A stretch of 64,000 nt of DNA from Ramlibacter sp. WS9. GTDB lineage: Bacteria > Pseudomonadota > Gammaproteobacteria > Burkholderiales > Burkholderiaceae_C. The notes below the pieces were generated by a model, which made no database searches, was not told where the DNA came from, and was given only the letters and a program-made list of their open reading frames with translations. The DNA is taken from the NCBI RefSeq assembly GCF_003797765.1, contig NZ_RKMB01000005.1:124001-188000 (forward strand), read 5' to 3'. Shown here piece by piece: positions 43,132-54,417 of the stretch; the stretch's first letter is position 1, and every line of letters begins with the position of its first letter. The translations under genes and the position numbers were made by a program.

Positions 43132-43983
43132 CTAGGACCAGATGCGGTAGACCCAGTAGCTCTCGTCATCCCTGATGCGCCGCGCCAGTTCGGTCGGCGT
43201 CATGCCAGTGACGGCACGCACCTCGCGGCACAGATGGGCCTGGTCCGCAAAGCCGCCCTCGGCCGCCGCCTCGGCCCAGGAGACAGTGCCGGCTTCCATG
43301 CTGGCTCGCGTCTCGAGAAAGGAGCGCTCCGCACGGTGAAAGCGGCGCAGGCCGCGCAGCGGCTGGCCAGCCCAGACCTTGATCCGCCGCTCGACGTTGC
43401 GCGCGCTGCGGCCCCACCCCGACGCCGCCACGTGCATGGCCAGGCTGTTGACCCAGTCACCGAGCCTGCTGCCCGGCGCTGCGCCGGCGGCGCGCGCAGC
43501 TTGCCAGCGTGGACCGAGGAAGTTGCTGAGCAGTTCCACCCGCGCTTCGTCGCCGGGCGCTTCCATCACCTGCCGGGACAGCGCTTGCCACGGGCTTGCA
43601 GCCACGGTTTCCAGCGCCACGAAGCGGTCGGTGTATTGCGACATGTCCAGACCGGTCAGCGCATGCAGGGCCTGGGGGAAAAACAGCACGATGAAGACAT
43701 GCACCGGGCCGGGGTTGTAGCTGACGCGCGGCCGGGTCCGCGGTCCGCCGAGCGCCACGGGCGGGAACGCGGCCGCACCGTCGGGCACCTGGACCTTGCC
43801 TTCGAGGATCCAGCTCACGCTGCACATGGCCGAAGCCGGAAAGTGGTTGAGCCGCTGGTTCGCGGGCAACGGCAGGCGACCGGTCGTGTCGCGGATGACG
43901 AACGCGCGCACGCAGGACGCGAGCGGCGTCGGCGGCGCGACGACGCGCGCGGTGGCGGCGAGAGTTTGATCGGCAGGCGGCAT
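43132..43983 (-). CDS. AraC family transcriptional regulator
   Basis: A 283-residue regulator. The last 100 residues hold the double helix-turn-helix domain: SARNVERRIKVWAGQPLRGL, then WAEAAAEGGFADQAHLCREV and TGMTPTELARRI, the usual AraC signature. The front 150 residues are a sensing domain of the DUF6597 type (LNHFPASAMCSVSWILEG). The regulated gene is probably the divergent small membrane protein gene that starts 118 bases away. Confidence 0.9.
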   Translation of the reverse strand: MPPADQTLAATARVVAPPTPLASCVRAFVIRDTTGRLPLPANQRLNHFPASAMCSVSWILEGKVQVPDGAAAFPPVALGGPRTRPRVSYNPGPVHVFIVLFFPQALHALTGLDMSQYTDRFVALETVAASPWQALSRQVMEAPGDEARVELLSNFLGPRWQAARAAGAAPGSRLGDWVNSLAMHVAASGWGRSARNVERRIKVWAGQPLRGLRRFHRAERSFLETRASMEAGTVSWAEAAAEGGFADQAHLCREVRAVTGMTPTELARRIRDDESYWVYRIWS

Positions 43984-44100
43984 GGTGACGCCGGCATGGT
44001 AGCGCGCCGCCGGTGCCGGAATCGTTCAAGACGGGCCGAACGGGCCGAGGCACAGTGCTGTCACGGCTGCAAGGCGCAGCCGCAAGAAGAAGGGGAAATC

Positions 44101-44463
44101 ATGGACAGATGGATTGGCAGATGGCTGGTCGGAGTGGGATTGATCCACATGCCGGTAGCCCTCATCGTTCACCGCGCCGCATGGCAGGACATTGCCGGTG
44201 CGGGATTTTTCAACGTCGTGCGCGGCCACGTGGACCGGGGCCAGGCCGCGTGGTTCATGATCGCCGGGCTGCTGCTCCTGTTGCTGGGCGCCGTGATCGA
44301 CGCGCTGGAGAAGGCCCAGGCGCAGCTGCCGCTGGGCCTGGGCATCGCGATGTTGCTCACCGCCTGCTGTGTCCTGGTGCTGATGCCGAAGTCCGGCACC
44401 TGGCTGCTGCTGCCGCCGGCCTTCGCACTGATCGCGCGGGGTCTGCAGCCGCAGCCGTGGTGA
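44101..44463 (+). CDS. four-helix membrane protein (DUF6463-like)
   Basis: A 120-residue protein with four membrane helices: GRWLVGVGLIHMPVALIVH, AAWFMIAGLLLLLLGAVIDA, LPLGLGIAMLLTACCVLVLM and GTWLLLPPAFALIA. The pattern agrees with DUF6463 proteins; function unknown. GAAGGGGAAAT precedes the start. It is divergent from the AraC-type regulator and probably under its control. Confidence 0.8.
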   Translation: MDRWIGRWLVGVGLIHMPVALIVHRAAWQDIAGAGFFNVVRGHVDRGQAAWFMIAGLLLLLLGAVIDALEKAQAQLPLGLGIAMLLTACCVLVLMPKSGTWLLLPPAFALIARGLQPQPW

Positions 44464-44476
44464 GCAGCCCGGCCGC

Positions 44477-45274
44477 TCAGGAGCGCGCCGGATCGGGATA
44501 GATGAAGCTCTTCAGCCCGTACAGGCCGGTGCGCTCGAACGGGCGCCACGCGCCCTCGGGCTGGGCGAGCCGATCGGCCACCGCCCACCAAGCACTCGGG
44601 TTCAGGCCCAGCCCGATGTGGCTGGCAACCACCTCGATGTTCTCCGTCTCGTCGTGGTCGGGCTGCTGGATGCTGCCTTGCCAGGCCACGATACCGTCGC
44701 TGCGCGAGTAGATGCTGGTGGTGGGGACCGGTGGCGCCACCGGCAGGTTGAACTGCTCATGCTCGCGATCGATGCTGCGTCCGCTGGTGAGTTCGTACAC
44801 GCGCCAAGCGTTGGTCGATTTGGGCGGGCCGGCAAACGGCGAGCCCAGCGTGATCACGCCTCGCACCAGGTCCGGCAATTCCTTGGCCAGCTCGCGTGCG
44901 TAGACGCCGCCGAGGCTCCAGCCGATCAGGCTGACCTTGCGCCCGCTGGCGTCGCACGCGTCGCGCAGATCGCGCTTGGCTTTTTCCAGCACACCGGCCC
45001 GCGGACCGAAGTTGAAGCCCTGGCTCCAGCCGGCCGTCTTGTAGCCCAGGGTGCCCAGGTAGCCGCGCAACGGAACGGTGGTTGCGTCGCTGGCCGACAG
45101 GCCCGGAAACACCAGAACGGTGTGCCCGTCGCTGGCCGGCGCTCGCGAAAGGGCGGGCCACGCGGGCAGCAAGGCACCGAACTCAAACGGGGCTCGACAT
45201 TCGAGCGCTAGCAGCGCCAGGCTCGGAGGGGGAAGGTCGTGGTTGGGTCTCGGTCTGGAAGTTGCCATAAGCAT
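44477..45274 (-). CDS. alpha/beta hydrolase
   Basis: A protein of about 265 residues with an alpha/beta-hydrolase fold: VLVFPGLSASDATTVPLRGY, then KVSLIGWSLGGVYARELAKE, whose GWSLGG is a nucleophile elbow, and VITLGSPFAGPPKSTNAWRV, then IYSRSDGIVAWQGS and a histidine in VVASHIGLGLNPSAW. This matches lipase/PGAP1-like hydrolases. Starts at 45274, 45268 and 45325 are possible; the first has GGAAAGC upstream. It is next to a wax ester synthase gene, which suggests lipid metabolism. Confidence 0.8.
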   Translation of the reverse strand: MLMATSRPRPNHDLPPPSLALLALECRAPFEFGALLPAWPALSRAPASDGHTVLVFPGLSASDATTVPLRGYLGTLGYKTAGWSQGFNFGPRAGVLEKAKRDLRDACDASGRKVSLIGWSLGGVYARELAKELPDLVRGVITLGSPFAGPPKSTNAWRVYELTSGRSIDREHEQFNLPVAPPVPTTSIYSRSDGIVAWQGSIQQPDHDETENIEVVASHIGLGLNPSAWWAVADRLAQPEGAWRPFERTGLYGLKSFIYPDPARS

Positions 45275-45404
45275 GCGTTGAACTGCTTTCCTTGTTGTGC
45301 GAGCCGTCCTTGCCTCTGAACTCATGGCGGCCCGGATGCACCCTAGCAGTGTTTGCGCACGGCATCGCCGAGCAGTGCGTGCGATGGCAGCTCTTTAGAG
45401 TCGC

Positions 45405-46994
45405 TCACCCAGAAACGGCGTCGCGCACGCGACGTTTGCGCGCCGTCGCGCGGGTTTCCACGGTTGCGGCCGGCTTCTTGCGCGGCTCGGCGACCTTGAT
45501 GGTCTTGGTCGTCTTGATGGCGGCAGGCTCGGGCTCCTGCGTCACGAACAGCGTCTTCGCTTCCTCGAAGGCTGCTTCGATCATGTCGGCCAGCGCCTGC
45601 ACGTGCGGCACGGCCTTCTTGTCGGCGATGACGCCGAAGTCGACACTCCCGGCGTACGTCTGGATCGTGATGTTGAGCGCGAGGCCATGCATCACGATCG
45701 ACAACGGATGGAACGTCCGCATGCGCGCGCCGGCCAGATACAGCGGCACCTGCGGCCCCGGCACGTTGCTGATGGCGACGTTGGCGATGGTGGGCAGCTT
45801 GTCGGCGATGCCGCTCTTGCCGTACGTCTTGAACAGCGCCTTGGCGGCGCCGCCCATCACCCACGGCGACAGCAGGGAAGGGTAGTCCGTCGGCAGCACG
45901 GACTTGAGGTTGACGAGCGCCTGCTTGACCTTGGCCGTCGAGGCCATGATGGCGTTCATGCGCTTCATCGGGTGGGCCAGGTGCGTGCCCAGGTCCACCA
46001 CGGTGATGGATGCCTGGTTGTTCAGCTCCTTGTTGCTTTCTTCCCGCAGGCTGACGGGCATCGCGGCGACCAATGGCTTCTTGGGCACCGTCGCGTACTT
46101 CTCGAGGTAGTTGCGCAGAGCCGTGGAGCAGATCCACAGCACCATGTCGTTGAAGCTGCCACCGACCGCCTTGGCCATGGCCTTGGATTCGGCGAGCGGC
46201 ACACTGGCTGTGGCGAACACACGGTGGCGCGTGATGCCGACGTTGAACACGGTCTTGGGCGCGAGGCTGATGGGGGACTTGGGGCGTAGGCTTGTGATGC
46301 CCTTGTCGCCGCCGGTGATGGACTGCCGGGCCACCGCCCCGCCCAATGACGTGGCTGCGCTGGGCAGCGAGCGGGCGAGCTTCGCGTACTGCGCGAGCGA
46401 ATTGGAAAACACAGCGCCGATCATTTCGCCGATTTTCAAGTCGCCCTGCTTGCGGCCTTTGCGCGACGGGTCCGCCGGCGCGACCTCGCGCGGCGTGGCG
46501 CTCAGGTCCAGCACCGCGTTGGCCAACACGGTGCCACCCTTGCCATCGAGCGCCGCGTGGTGGATTTTGGAATAGAAGCCCACCAGCTTGCCTTCGACCC
46601 CCATGCCGGCAGGTGTCTTGATGTTGTCGAACACGTAGAACTCCCACAGCGGGTGTTCCCGGTCGATCAACTGCCCATGCAGCTTGGCCGCCATGCCCTC
46701 GGCCTGTTTCACGGTGAGCTGCCCACCCGCCACCTTGCGGATGTGGAAGTCCAGGTCGACCTGGTCGGCTTCGACCCAGATCGGGTGGCCCAGGTCGAAG
46801 GGCATGAAAGCGAGCCGGCGGCTGAAGATGGGCGCGAGGTGCAGGCGCTTCGCGATGTGCGCCTTGACGGCCTGGTGGAAGCTTCCCTTGAAGCCCTTGG
46901 GCAGCTCGTAGAGGTTGAGCGACCCCACGTGCATCGGCGTTTCGGGCGTTTCCAGGTACAGGAAGGTGGCATCCAGGCCGCTCAGGGATTTCAT
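45405..46994 (-). CDS. wax ester synthase/diacylglycerol acyltransferase (WS/DGAT family)
   Basis: A 529-residue acyl-CoA acyltransferase making wax esters or triacylglycerols. The start MKSLSGLDATFLYLETPETP is characteristic, the catalytic HHxxxDG is present as KIHHAALDGKGG, and PLWEFYVFD and GPQVPLYLAGARM are further family segments. The last 45 residues are a lysine/arginine-rich extension beyond the normal end (TTKTIKVAEPRKKPA). AGGAGA precedes the start. It follows the FemAB-like gene in the same direction. Confidence 0.92.
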   Translation of the reverse strand: MKSLSGLDATFLYLETPETPMHVGSLNLYELPKGFKGSFHQAVKAHIAKRLHLAPIFSRRLAFMPFDLGHPIWVEADQVDLDFHIRKVAGGQLTVKQAEGMAAKLHGQLIDREHPLWEFYVFDNIKTPAGMGVEGKLVGFYSKIHHAALDGKGGTVLANAVLDLSATPREVAPADPSRKGRKQGDLKIGEMIGAVFSNSLAQYAKLARSLPSAATSLGGAVARQSITGGDKGITSLRPKSPISLAPKTVFNVGITRHRVFATASVPLAESKAMAKAVGGSFNDMVLWICSTALRNYLEKYATVPKKPLVAAMPVSLREESNKELNNQASITVVDLGTHLAHPMKRMNAIMASTAKVKQALVNLKSVLPTDYPSLLSPWVMGGAAKALFKTYGKSGIADKLPTIANVAISNVPGPQVPLYLAGARMRTFHPLSIVMHGLALNITIQTYAGSVDFGVIADKKAVPHVQALADMIEAAFEEAKTLFVTQEPEPAAIKTTKTIKVAEPRKKPAATVETRATARKRRVRDAVSG

Positions 46995-47017
46995 TGTGCT
47001 TGTCTCCTGCCGCCAGT

Positions 47018-48181
47018 TTAGCCCTGGCGGAATGGCGTTCTACGCTCCAGGTGCTCAAGGTAATTCCCTATGCCCTGGCCTTCGCGTTCCAGGAAGCGCT
47101 CCACCGCGTCGGCAAACGCGGGATGCGCAAGCCAGTGCGCGCTGGTTGTTTTCACCGGCAGCAGCGCGCGGGCCATCTTGTGTTCGCCCTGCGCGCCGCC
47201 TTCGAAGCGGTCGAAGCCGTGCTCGATGCACCACTGCAGCGGCTGGTAGTAGCAAGCCTCGAAGTGCAGGCAGTCGACGCGTTCCAGTGCGCCCCAGTAG
47301 CGGCCGTAGGCGATCTTTTCTCCGTGCGCTTCGCCGATGGCGATAAGGCTGGAGGCAATCGGATCGCCCCCACGCTCGGCGACGAACATCAGCCAGCTGG
47401 AAGGCATGTCCTGCGCCATCCGGCGGAAGAAATCGCGGCTGAGGTAGGGCGCGTTCCCGTGTTCGTAGTAGGTGCGTTCATAGCAGCGGTAGAAGAAGTC
47501 CCAATCGGCCGTGCAGATACCGGTGCCGAGCGACCAGCGGAACGTGACGCCGGCCTCGGCCACTTTGCGCCGCTCCTGGCGGATCTTCTTGCGCTTTTCT
47601 TGCGCAAGGCTCGCGAGAAAGCCGTCGAAATCGCGCCAGGACTGGTTCATCCAATGGAACTGGACGGTGTGGCGCAACATCATCCCCGCGTGTTCGCAGG
47701 CAACGACGTCTTCGTCCGCAAGAAAGAGCAGGTGCAATGACGAAAGCCCCTGTGCGCGGCACCACGCCAGCGCGGCTTCCAACAAGGCCCGACGCGCCGC
47801 GGCGTCATGCGCCAGCAGGCGCGCGCCAGGCACGGGCGTGAACGGTGGGGCGACAAGCGCTTTGGGGTAGTACGCCAAGCCGTGCTGCTCGTAGGCGTTG
47901 GCCCAGGCCCAGTCGAACACGTACTCGCCGTAGGAGTGATCCTTGAGGTACAGGGCGCAGGCGGCCTGAAGTTCACCACCGCGCCAAAGCGTGACGAAGC
48001 TGGGCGTCCAGCCGGTCTTGGGCGACGCGCTCTTGCTGCGTTCCATGGCGGCCAGGTACGCGTGGCGCATGAATGGGCTGGGCGCGCTTTGCCGGCCCAG
48101 CAACGTGTCCCATTGCGCCGGATCCACCTCGAGCACTGAACCCAGCACCCGGGTGACATAATCGTTCGAGCTATTTTTCAC
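47018..48181 (-). CDS. GNAT/FemAB-like N-acetyltransferase (PF04339, DUF482)
   Basis: A 387-residue protein of the peptidogalycan biosynthesis family (PF04339). Signature segments are LYLKDHSYGEYVFDWAWANA, LAQEKRKKIRQERRK and YGRYWGALERVDCLHFEACY. The target that is acylated is not known. The GTG start at 48181 is uncertain; it lies 6 bases from the divergent nadE ATG, so both promoters must overlap neighbouring coding sequence. It runs toward the wax ester synthase gene. Confidence 0.85.
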   Translation of the reverse strand: MKNSSNDYVTRVLGSVLEVDPAQWDTLLGRQSAPSPFMRHAYLAAMERSKSASPKTGWTPSFVTLWRGGELQAACALYLKDHSYGEYVFDWAWANAYEQHGLAYYPKALVAPPFTPVPGARLLAHDAAARRALLEAALAWCRAQGLSSLHLLFLADEDVVACEHAGMMLRHTVQFHWMNQSWRDFDGFLASLAQEKRKKIRQERRKVAEAGVTFRWSLGTGICTADWDFFYRCYERTYYEHGNAPYLSRDFFRRMAQDMPSSWLMFVAERGGDPIASSLIAIGEAHGEKIAYGRYWGALERVDCLHFEACYYQPLQWCIEHGFDRFEGGAQGEHKMARALLPVKTTSAHWLAHPAFADAVERFLEREGQGIGNYLEHLERRTPFRQG

Positions 48182-48187
48182 GTCGCC

Positions 48188-50220
<2,033 letters not shown>

Positions 50221-50936
50221 GTTAGTGTAGGGCGGGTGCCCTTCGCGTTGGTGCGTTCGGAGACCTCGCGGCAACGCCGTGCATGGCCGGGCCGCGGCGC
50301 GATGGCTACGGCGTCCGGCATCGCTTGCTCATCGCAAGCTCCTGCCGGAGTCCCCGCGCTGAACGGTCTTGCGGCCCGCGCGGCACAACTCGCCTCCGCT
50401 TCGCTGCGACTCAAACAAGTGCCGCGAGCATGAGACGGTCGCGTCGCAAGCGACGCTGGGCCGCAAGACCGTCCACCGCGGGCGCCTGAGCTTTATTCGC
50501 GCCGCAGCCCGGCCATGCACGGCGTTGCAGTGAGACGGTGGCGTGCCGGCGGTGGCGCGCCAATGTTGGGGCGAACAGGTGAAGCGTTGGCCGTCCACCG
50601 GCGGCGTGCCTCGATGGTTTGCGAAGCTGTGCGTGGGCGGGCTGCGGCGCGAATAAAGCCCAGGCGCTTGCGGCGGGTGACTCCGCGACCCAGCACGGCT
50701 CAAGCCGTGCGACCGTTTCATGCTCGCGGCACCTGTTTGAGCCCGGAGCGAAGCGCAGGCGAGTTGTGCCGCGCGGGTCGCGGGGTCACCCGGCGCAAGG
50801 AATTCGGCAGGAGGTGCGAAGCACTGAAGCCGAACGCCGTAGCCATCGCGCCGCAGCCCGCCCGCGCACAGCTTTGCTGCGAGGTCTCAGATCCCCACGT
50901 AGATGAGAGGCATCCATGAACTTGCGGCGAAAGGGA
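50221..50936. other. gene-free region holding a large inverted repeat
   Basis: About 716 bases between convergent glnB and histidine kinase genes. Frames run through it on both strands but show the arginine/alanine-rich composition of GC-rich chance frames and match each other through the repeat. It holds the 627-bp inverted repeat described separately. Confidence 0.7.
50261..50887. repeat. 627-bp imperfect inverted repeat
   Basis: Arms of about 260 bases (50261-50520 and 50631-50887) are imperfect reverse complements around a 110-base centre. Exact blocks: CGGCGCGATGGCTACGGCGT at 50295-50314 against 50834-50853; CCGCGCGGCACAACTCGCCT at 50376-50395 against 50757-50776; 21 bases at 50490-50510 against 50639-50659. 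All are symmetric about 50575. Two head-to-head copies of one repeat unit are a likely origin. Confidence 0.8.
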
Positions 50937-53360
50937 CTAGGCCGGTTCGTCGCCCAGCGTGAAGTAGAAACTGGCGCCTTCGCCCGGCCGCGAGTGGGCC
51001 CAGATGCGGCCCGAGTGCCGCGAGATGATGCGCCGCACGTTGGCGAGCCCGATCCCCGAGCCCGGGAATTCCGTCTGGGGATGCAGGCGCTGGAAAGCAC
51101 CGAACAGGTTTTGGGCATAGGCCATCTCGAACCCGACACCGTTGTCCCGCACGCAGAACACTGTTTCCCCCTCGGGCCCTTCGATGGCCTCGACGGCGAT
51201 CTCGGTGCGTGCCGCCAGGGCCGTGAACTTCCAGGCATTCGACAGGAGATTGTCCAGCACCAGTTGCAGCAGCCGGGGATCGCCATGCGCAGCCATCCCT
51301 TCCTGGACGCAGAAATCCGTTTCCCGCGCGGCCGGGTGTTCACAACAGGTTTGCAGGGCCGTGCGGGCCATGGCGGACAAGTCGACGCGCTCCCAGCGAA
51401 GCTCGGCGCGCGAGAGCTGGGCCAGCGAGAGCAGGGCGTCGATCATTTCCGAGGTGCGGCTTGCCCCCTCGCGCATCCGGTTGAGGTAGTGCCGGGCCTT
51501 GTCGCTGGCCCCGGCGGGCATTTCCTTCTCCAGCGCATAGCCGAAGCCGCCGATCGCGGCGAGCGGCGCGCGCAGATCGTGGGCCACGGAATACGAGAAG
51601 GCCTGCAGTTCCTGGTTGGCCATTTCGAGCTGCGCGGTGCGCTGCCGCACGCGCAGCTCCAGCTCCGCGTTGAGCCGCAAGATTTCATCCTGCGCGGCGC
51701 GGCGTTCGCCCACGTCGCGAAAGTAGACGGTGAGGCCGCCCTGGCGCGACGGATAGGCGCGTATCTCCAACCAGGTGTCCAGCGGCGGATAGAACTCCTG
51801 CAGTTCGACCGTGCGGCCTTCCTGCAGCGCGAGGCTGTACGCCGCTTCGAACGACGTGCCGCGCCCTTGCGGGAATTCCTCCCACATGTTGGTTCCGAGC
51901 AATTCGGCCCGGCTGCGGCGCAGCACGCGCTCGGCTTCGTGGTTGACGTAGGTGAAGCGCCAGTCGGCGTCCACGGTCACCAGGGCGTCCGTGATGCTCT
52001 CCAGCGTGGTGGTCAGCCGCTCGGCGAGCTGGTGGATCTCGGCCTCGGCAATCTTGCGGTCGGTGGTGTCCTGGAACGCGCCTTGCACCCGGGCGATGGC
52101 GCCCGACGCGTCGCGGACCGCTTCGCCGATCGAGCGCACGCTCAAGCGGCGGCCGCGGACATCGACGATTTCCAGTTCCATGTCAAACGGCGTGCCGCGG
52201 CCGACGCACTCGTCGAACGCCGCCACGACGCCTTCGCGGTATTCCGCCGCGCAGAACGCCATGCCTTCCTCGACCGATGGCGAATAGCCGGGCGGCATGC
52301 CCACGATCACCGCGAGTTCATCGGACCAGGTGACGGTACGCGTGGGCAGGTCGACTTCCCAGGCCCCGATCCGTCCCAGCCGGCTCGCCATGGACAGCAG
52401 TGCCTGTTTGTGCTGCAGTTTTTCCAGCGATGCCCGTTGCTGGGTGATGTCGCGGGTCACATACAGCACGCTTTCCACGCTGCCGTCTTCGGCGCGCAGG
52501 GGCGCCGCGTGCGTGTCCATCCACAGCGTCTTGCCCTGGAGGCCGGTCGCGCGCACCTGCAGCCGGCCCGTGCCGCCGGCGGCGACGCGCCGGTGCAACT
52601 GGAGCCAGGCGTCCCGGTCGTCGGGGTGGATGAGGTCCGACACCATGCGGCCGGTCACCGCGCCGGCCGCAGGGGCCTCGATCATGTCCAGCCCGGCGCG
52701 GTTGATGTCGAGCAGGGTGCCATCCGTCGCGACCGACTTGACGCACTCGGGTTCGTTGTCGATGACCGCGCGCAGGCGGGCCTCGCTCGCGCGCAGCGCG
52801 TTTTCCACGCGGCGCCGTTGCGCGTCTTTCTCCCGCGACGCCATCGCAAACGAGAAGTTCTCGGCCAGCGAAGCAAGCAGGGTGATCTCGTCCTCGTCGA
52901 AGTACATCGGCTCGCCCGCGTAGACGAAGAACACGGCGACCGCCTGGCCGTCGAGCTTGAGCGGAAAGGCCGCGCAACTGCGGAATCCGCGCGCCAGCGC
53001 CTCCTTCCAGAACGCGAAGAACTCGTGGTCGGCCTGGATGTCGTTGCAAACGGACGGCGCCCCCGTGCGGAACGCCTTTCCGCCCGGCCCGAGGCCTTCG
53101 CGGTAAAGCGGATCGGTGCTGATGCGGATCGCATCGACGTAGCCGTCGTCGGCGCCCCAGCGCGCTACCGGCATCAGACGGGCCCGCGCCGGTTCGTCAC
53201 GGCCGACCCAAGCCATGAGGAAGCCGCCACGCTCGACCGCGATGCGGCAGGCCTCTTCGTAGAGCTGGCGCTCGTCGGGCACGCGGACGATGGCCTCGTT
53301 GATGCCGCTGGACACGGCATAGAGGCGGTTCAGGCGCTTGATTTTTTCCGCGGGCGACAT
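50937..53360 (-). CDS. GAF/PAS sensor histidine kinase
   Basis: An 807-residue soluble kinase with no membrane helix. Front: a GAF domain (about residues 15-170). Middle: PAS domains (LRAVIDNEPECVKSVATDGT; WSDELAVIVGMPPGYSP; ITDALVTVDADWRFTYVNHE). End: HisKA with FSYSVAHDLRAPLAAIGGFG, which has the phosphorylated His, and HATPase with NLLSNAWKFTA, DNGVGFEM and FPGSGIGLANVRRI. ATG 53360 has GGTGG upstream; longer frames lack a credible start. No response regulator gene is adjacent. Bacteriophytochrome-like kinases share the H-box, but no bilin domain is visible. Confidence 0.9.
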   Translation of the reverse strand: MSPAEKIKRLNRLYAVSSGINEAIVRVPDERQLYEEACRIAVERGGFLMAWVGRDEPARARLMPVARWGADDGYVDAIRISTDPLYREGLGPGGKAFRTGAPSVCNDIQADHEFFAFWKEALARGFRSCAAFPLKLDGQAVAVFFVYAGEPMYFDEDEITLLASLAENFSFAMASREKDAQRRRVENALRASEARLRAVIDNEPECVKSVATDGTLLDINRAGLDMIEAPAAGAVTGRMVSDLIHPDDRDAWLQLHRRVAAGGTGRLQVRATGLQGKTLWMDTHAAPLRAEDGSVESVLYVTRDITQQRASLEKLQHKQALLSMASRLGRIGAWEVDLPTRTVTWSDELAVIVGMPPGYSPSVEEGMAFCAAEYREGVVAAFDECVGRGTPFDMELEIVDVRGRRLSVRSIGEAVRDASGAIARVQGAFQDTTDRKIAEAEIHQLAERLTTTLESITDALVTVDADWRFTYVNHEAERVLRRSRAELLGTNMWEEFPQGRGTSFEAAYSLALQEGRTVELQEFYPPLDTWLEIRAYPSRQGGLTVYFRDVGERRAAQDEILRLNAELELRVRQRTAQLEMANQELQAFSYSVAHDLRAPLAAIGGFGYALEKEMPAGASDKARHYLNRMREGASRTSEMIDALLSLAQLSRAELRWERVDLSAMARTALQTCCEHPAARETDFCVQEGMAAHGDPRLLQLVLDNLLSNAWKFTALAARTEIAVEAIEGPEGETVFCVRDNGVGFEMAYAQNLFGAFQRLHPQTEFPGSGIGLANVRRIISRHSGRIWAHSRPGEGASFYFTLGDEPA

Positions 53361-53392
53361 GATGTTTCCACCCTGGGGCCCCGCGTGCGCCC

Positions 53393-53983
53393 TCAGATCT
53401 GCGAAAGGCTGGTCTGCCGCGGCGCCATGCTGGCCGCTTCCACCAGGCTTTGCAGCAGTTCGGGTAGGTCCGCGCCGACGCGCACCAGATCCATCTGCCA
53501 GTCGGTCATGAAGCCATGCTTCACGCCCGACTGCAGGAAGGCGAGCAGCGCGTCGTAATAGCCATGGAGGTTGAGAAGGCCGACCGGCTTGTCGTGGTAG
53601 CCGAGCTGGCGCCACGTCCAGACCTCGAAAAATTCCTCGAAGGTGCCGATGCCGCCGGGCAGCGCCAGGAAGGCGTCGGCACGCTCGGCCATCAGGCGCT
53701 TGCGTTCATGCATGTTGTCGACCACGTGCAGTTCTGTGCAGTCGAGCTTGGCCCACTCTTTTTCCACCAGCGCATGCGGGATCACACCCACCACGCGCCC
53801 GCCGGCTGCGAGGGCTGCGTTGGCCATGACGCCCATCAGGCCGTTGTTGCCGCCGCCATAGACCAGCTGGCCGCCTTGCTCGCCGATCCAGCGGCCCACT
53901 GCCTGCGCGGCAAGCGAAAACTCCGGGGAGTTGCCCGTTCGCGCGCCGCAATAGACGCACAGCGAAAACGCCGGCAGGGTCAT
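53393..53983 (-). CDS. LOG family protein (TIGR00730, cytokinin riboside phosphoribohydrolase-like)
   Basis: A 196-residue protein of the lysine decarboxylase-like/LOG family, which releases the base from nucleoside monophosphates. The signature is LVYGGGNNGLMGVMANAAL and, later, LPGGIGTFEEFFEVWTWRQL (PGGxGTxxE). Its start overlaps the diacylglycerol kinase stop as ATGA. Confidence 0.92.
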   Translation of the reverse strand: MTLPAFSLCVYCGARTGNSPEFSLAAQAVGRWIGEQGGQLVYGGGNNGLMGVMANAALAAGGRVVGVIPHALVEKEWAKLDCTELHVVDNMHERKRLMAERADAFLALPGGIGTFEEFFEVWTWRQLGYHDKPVGLLNLHGYYDALLAFLQSGVKHGFMTDWQMDLVRVGADLPELLQSLVEAASMAPRQTSLSQI

Positions 53984-54384
53984 GAGAAGAACCTCTGGTG
54001 CAATGCCGCAACCCAGATGCCCGCGCACAGCACCAGACTGAGCAGCACGGCCGCGCTGCCCATGTCCTTGGCGCGCTTGGAGAGGTCGTGCCATTCGGGG
54101 CCGATGCGGTCGATCGCCGTCTCGATGGCCGTATTGAGCAGTTCCACCATCATCACGATGAGGACCGAGCCGGCCAGGAGCGCAATCTCCACCCAGCCGC
54201 GGCCGATCCAGAAGGCCAGGGGCAGCAGGAGGATGGACGCCAGCGCTTCCTGCCGGAAGGCGGTTTCGCCCCAGCCTGCGCGCAAACCGGCCAGCGAATA
54301 GCCGGCGGCATGCCACACCCGGTTCAGGCCGGTGCGGAACTTTTGCTGATTGGCGGGAGCGAGGGCTTCGGGAGGCGACGACAT
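53980..54384 (-). CDS. dgkA: diacylglycerol kinase
   Basis: A 134-residue trimeric membrane kinase that recycles diacylglycerol to phosphatidate. Three helices follow an amphipathic front; GLRAGWGETAFRQEALASIL and VMMVELLNTAIETAIDRIGP (with the catalytic ENTAIE-type segment) are the hallmarks. ATG 54384 is preferred over an upstream TTG. It runs into the LOG gene with an ATGA overlap. Confidence 0.93.
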   Translation of the reverse strand: MSSPPEALAPANQQKFRTGLNRVWHAAGYSLAGLRAGWGETAFRQEALASILLLPLAFWIGRGWVEIALLAGSVLIVMMVELLNTAIETAIDRIGPEWHDLSKRAKDMGSAAVLLSLVLCAGIWVAALHQRFFS

Positions 54385-54417
54385 GGCCGCATTGTCACCC
54401 AATGGGATGACAAAACT

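Noticed and set aside
50261-50887. CRISPR array as explanation for repeated words after glnB
   Set aside because: The repeats are inverted and occur twice only; there are no evenly spaced direct repeats or cas genes.
50236-50919. Several 60-130 codon frames in the glnB-histidine kinase gap
   Set aside because: They lie in the inverted repeat, translate to Ala/Arg-rich sequence on both strands, and mirror one another through the symmetry.
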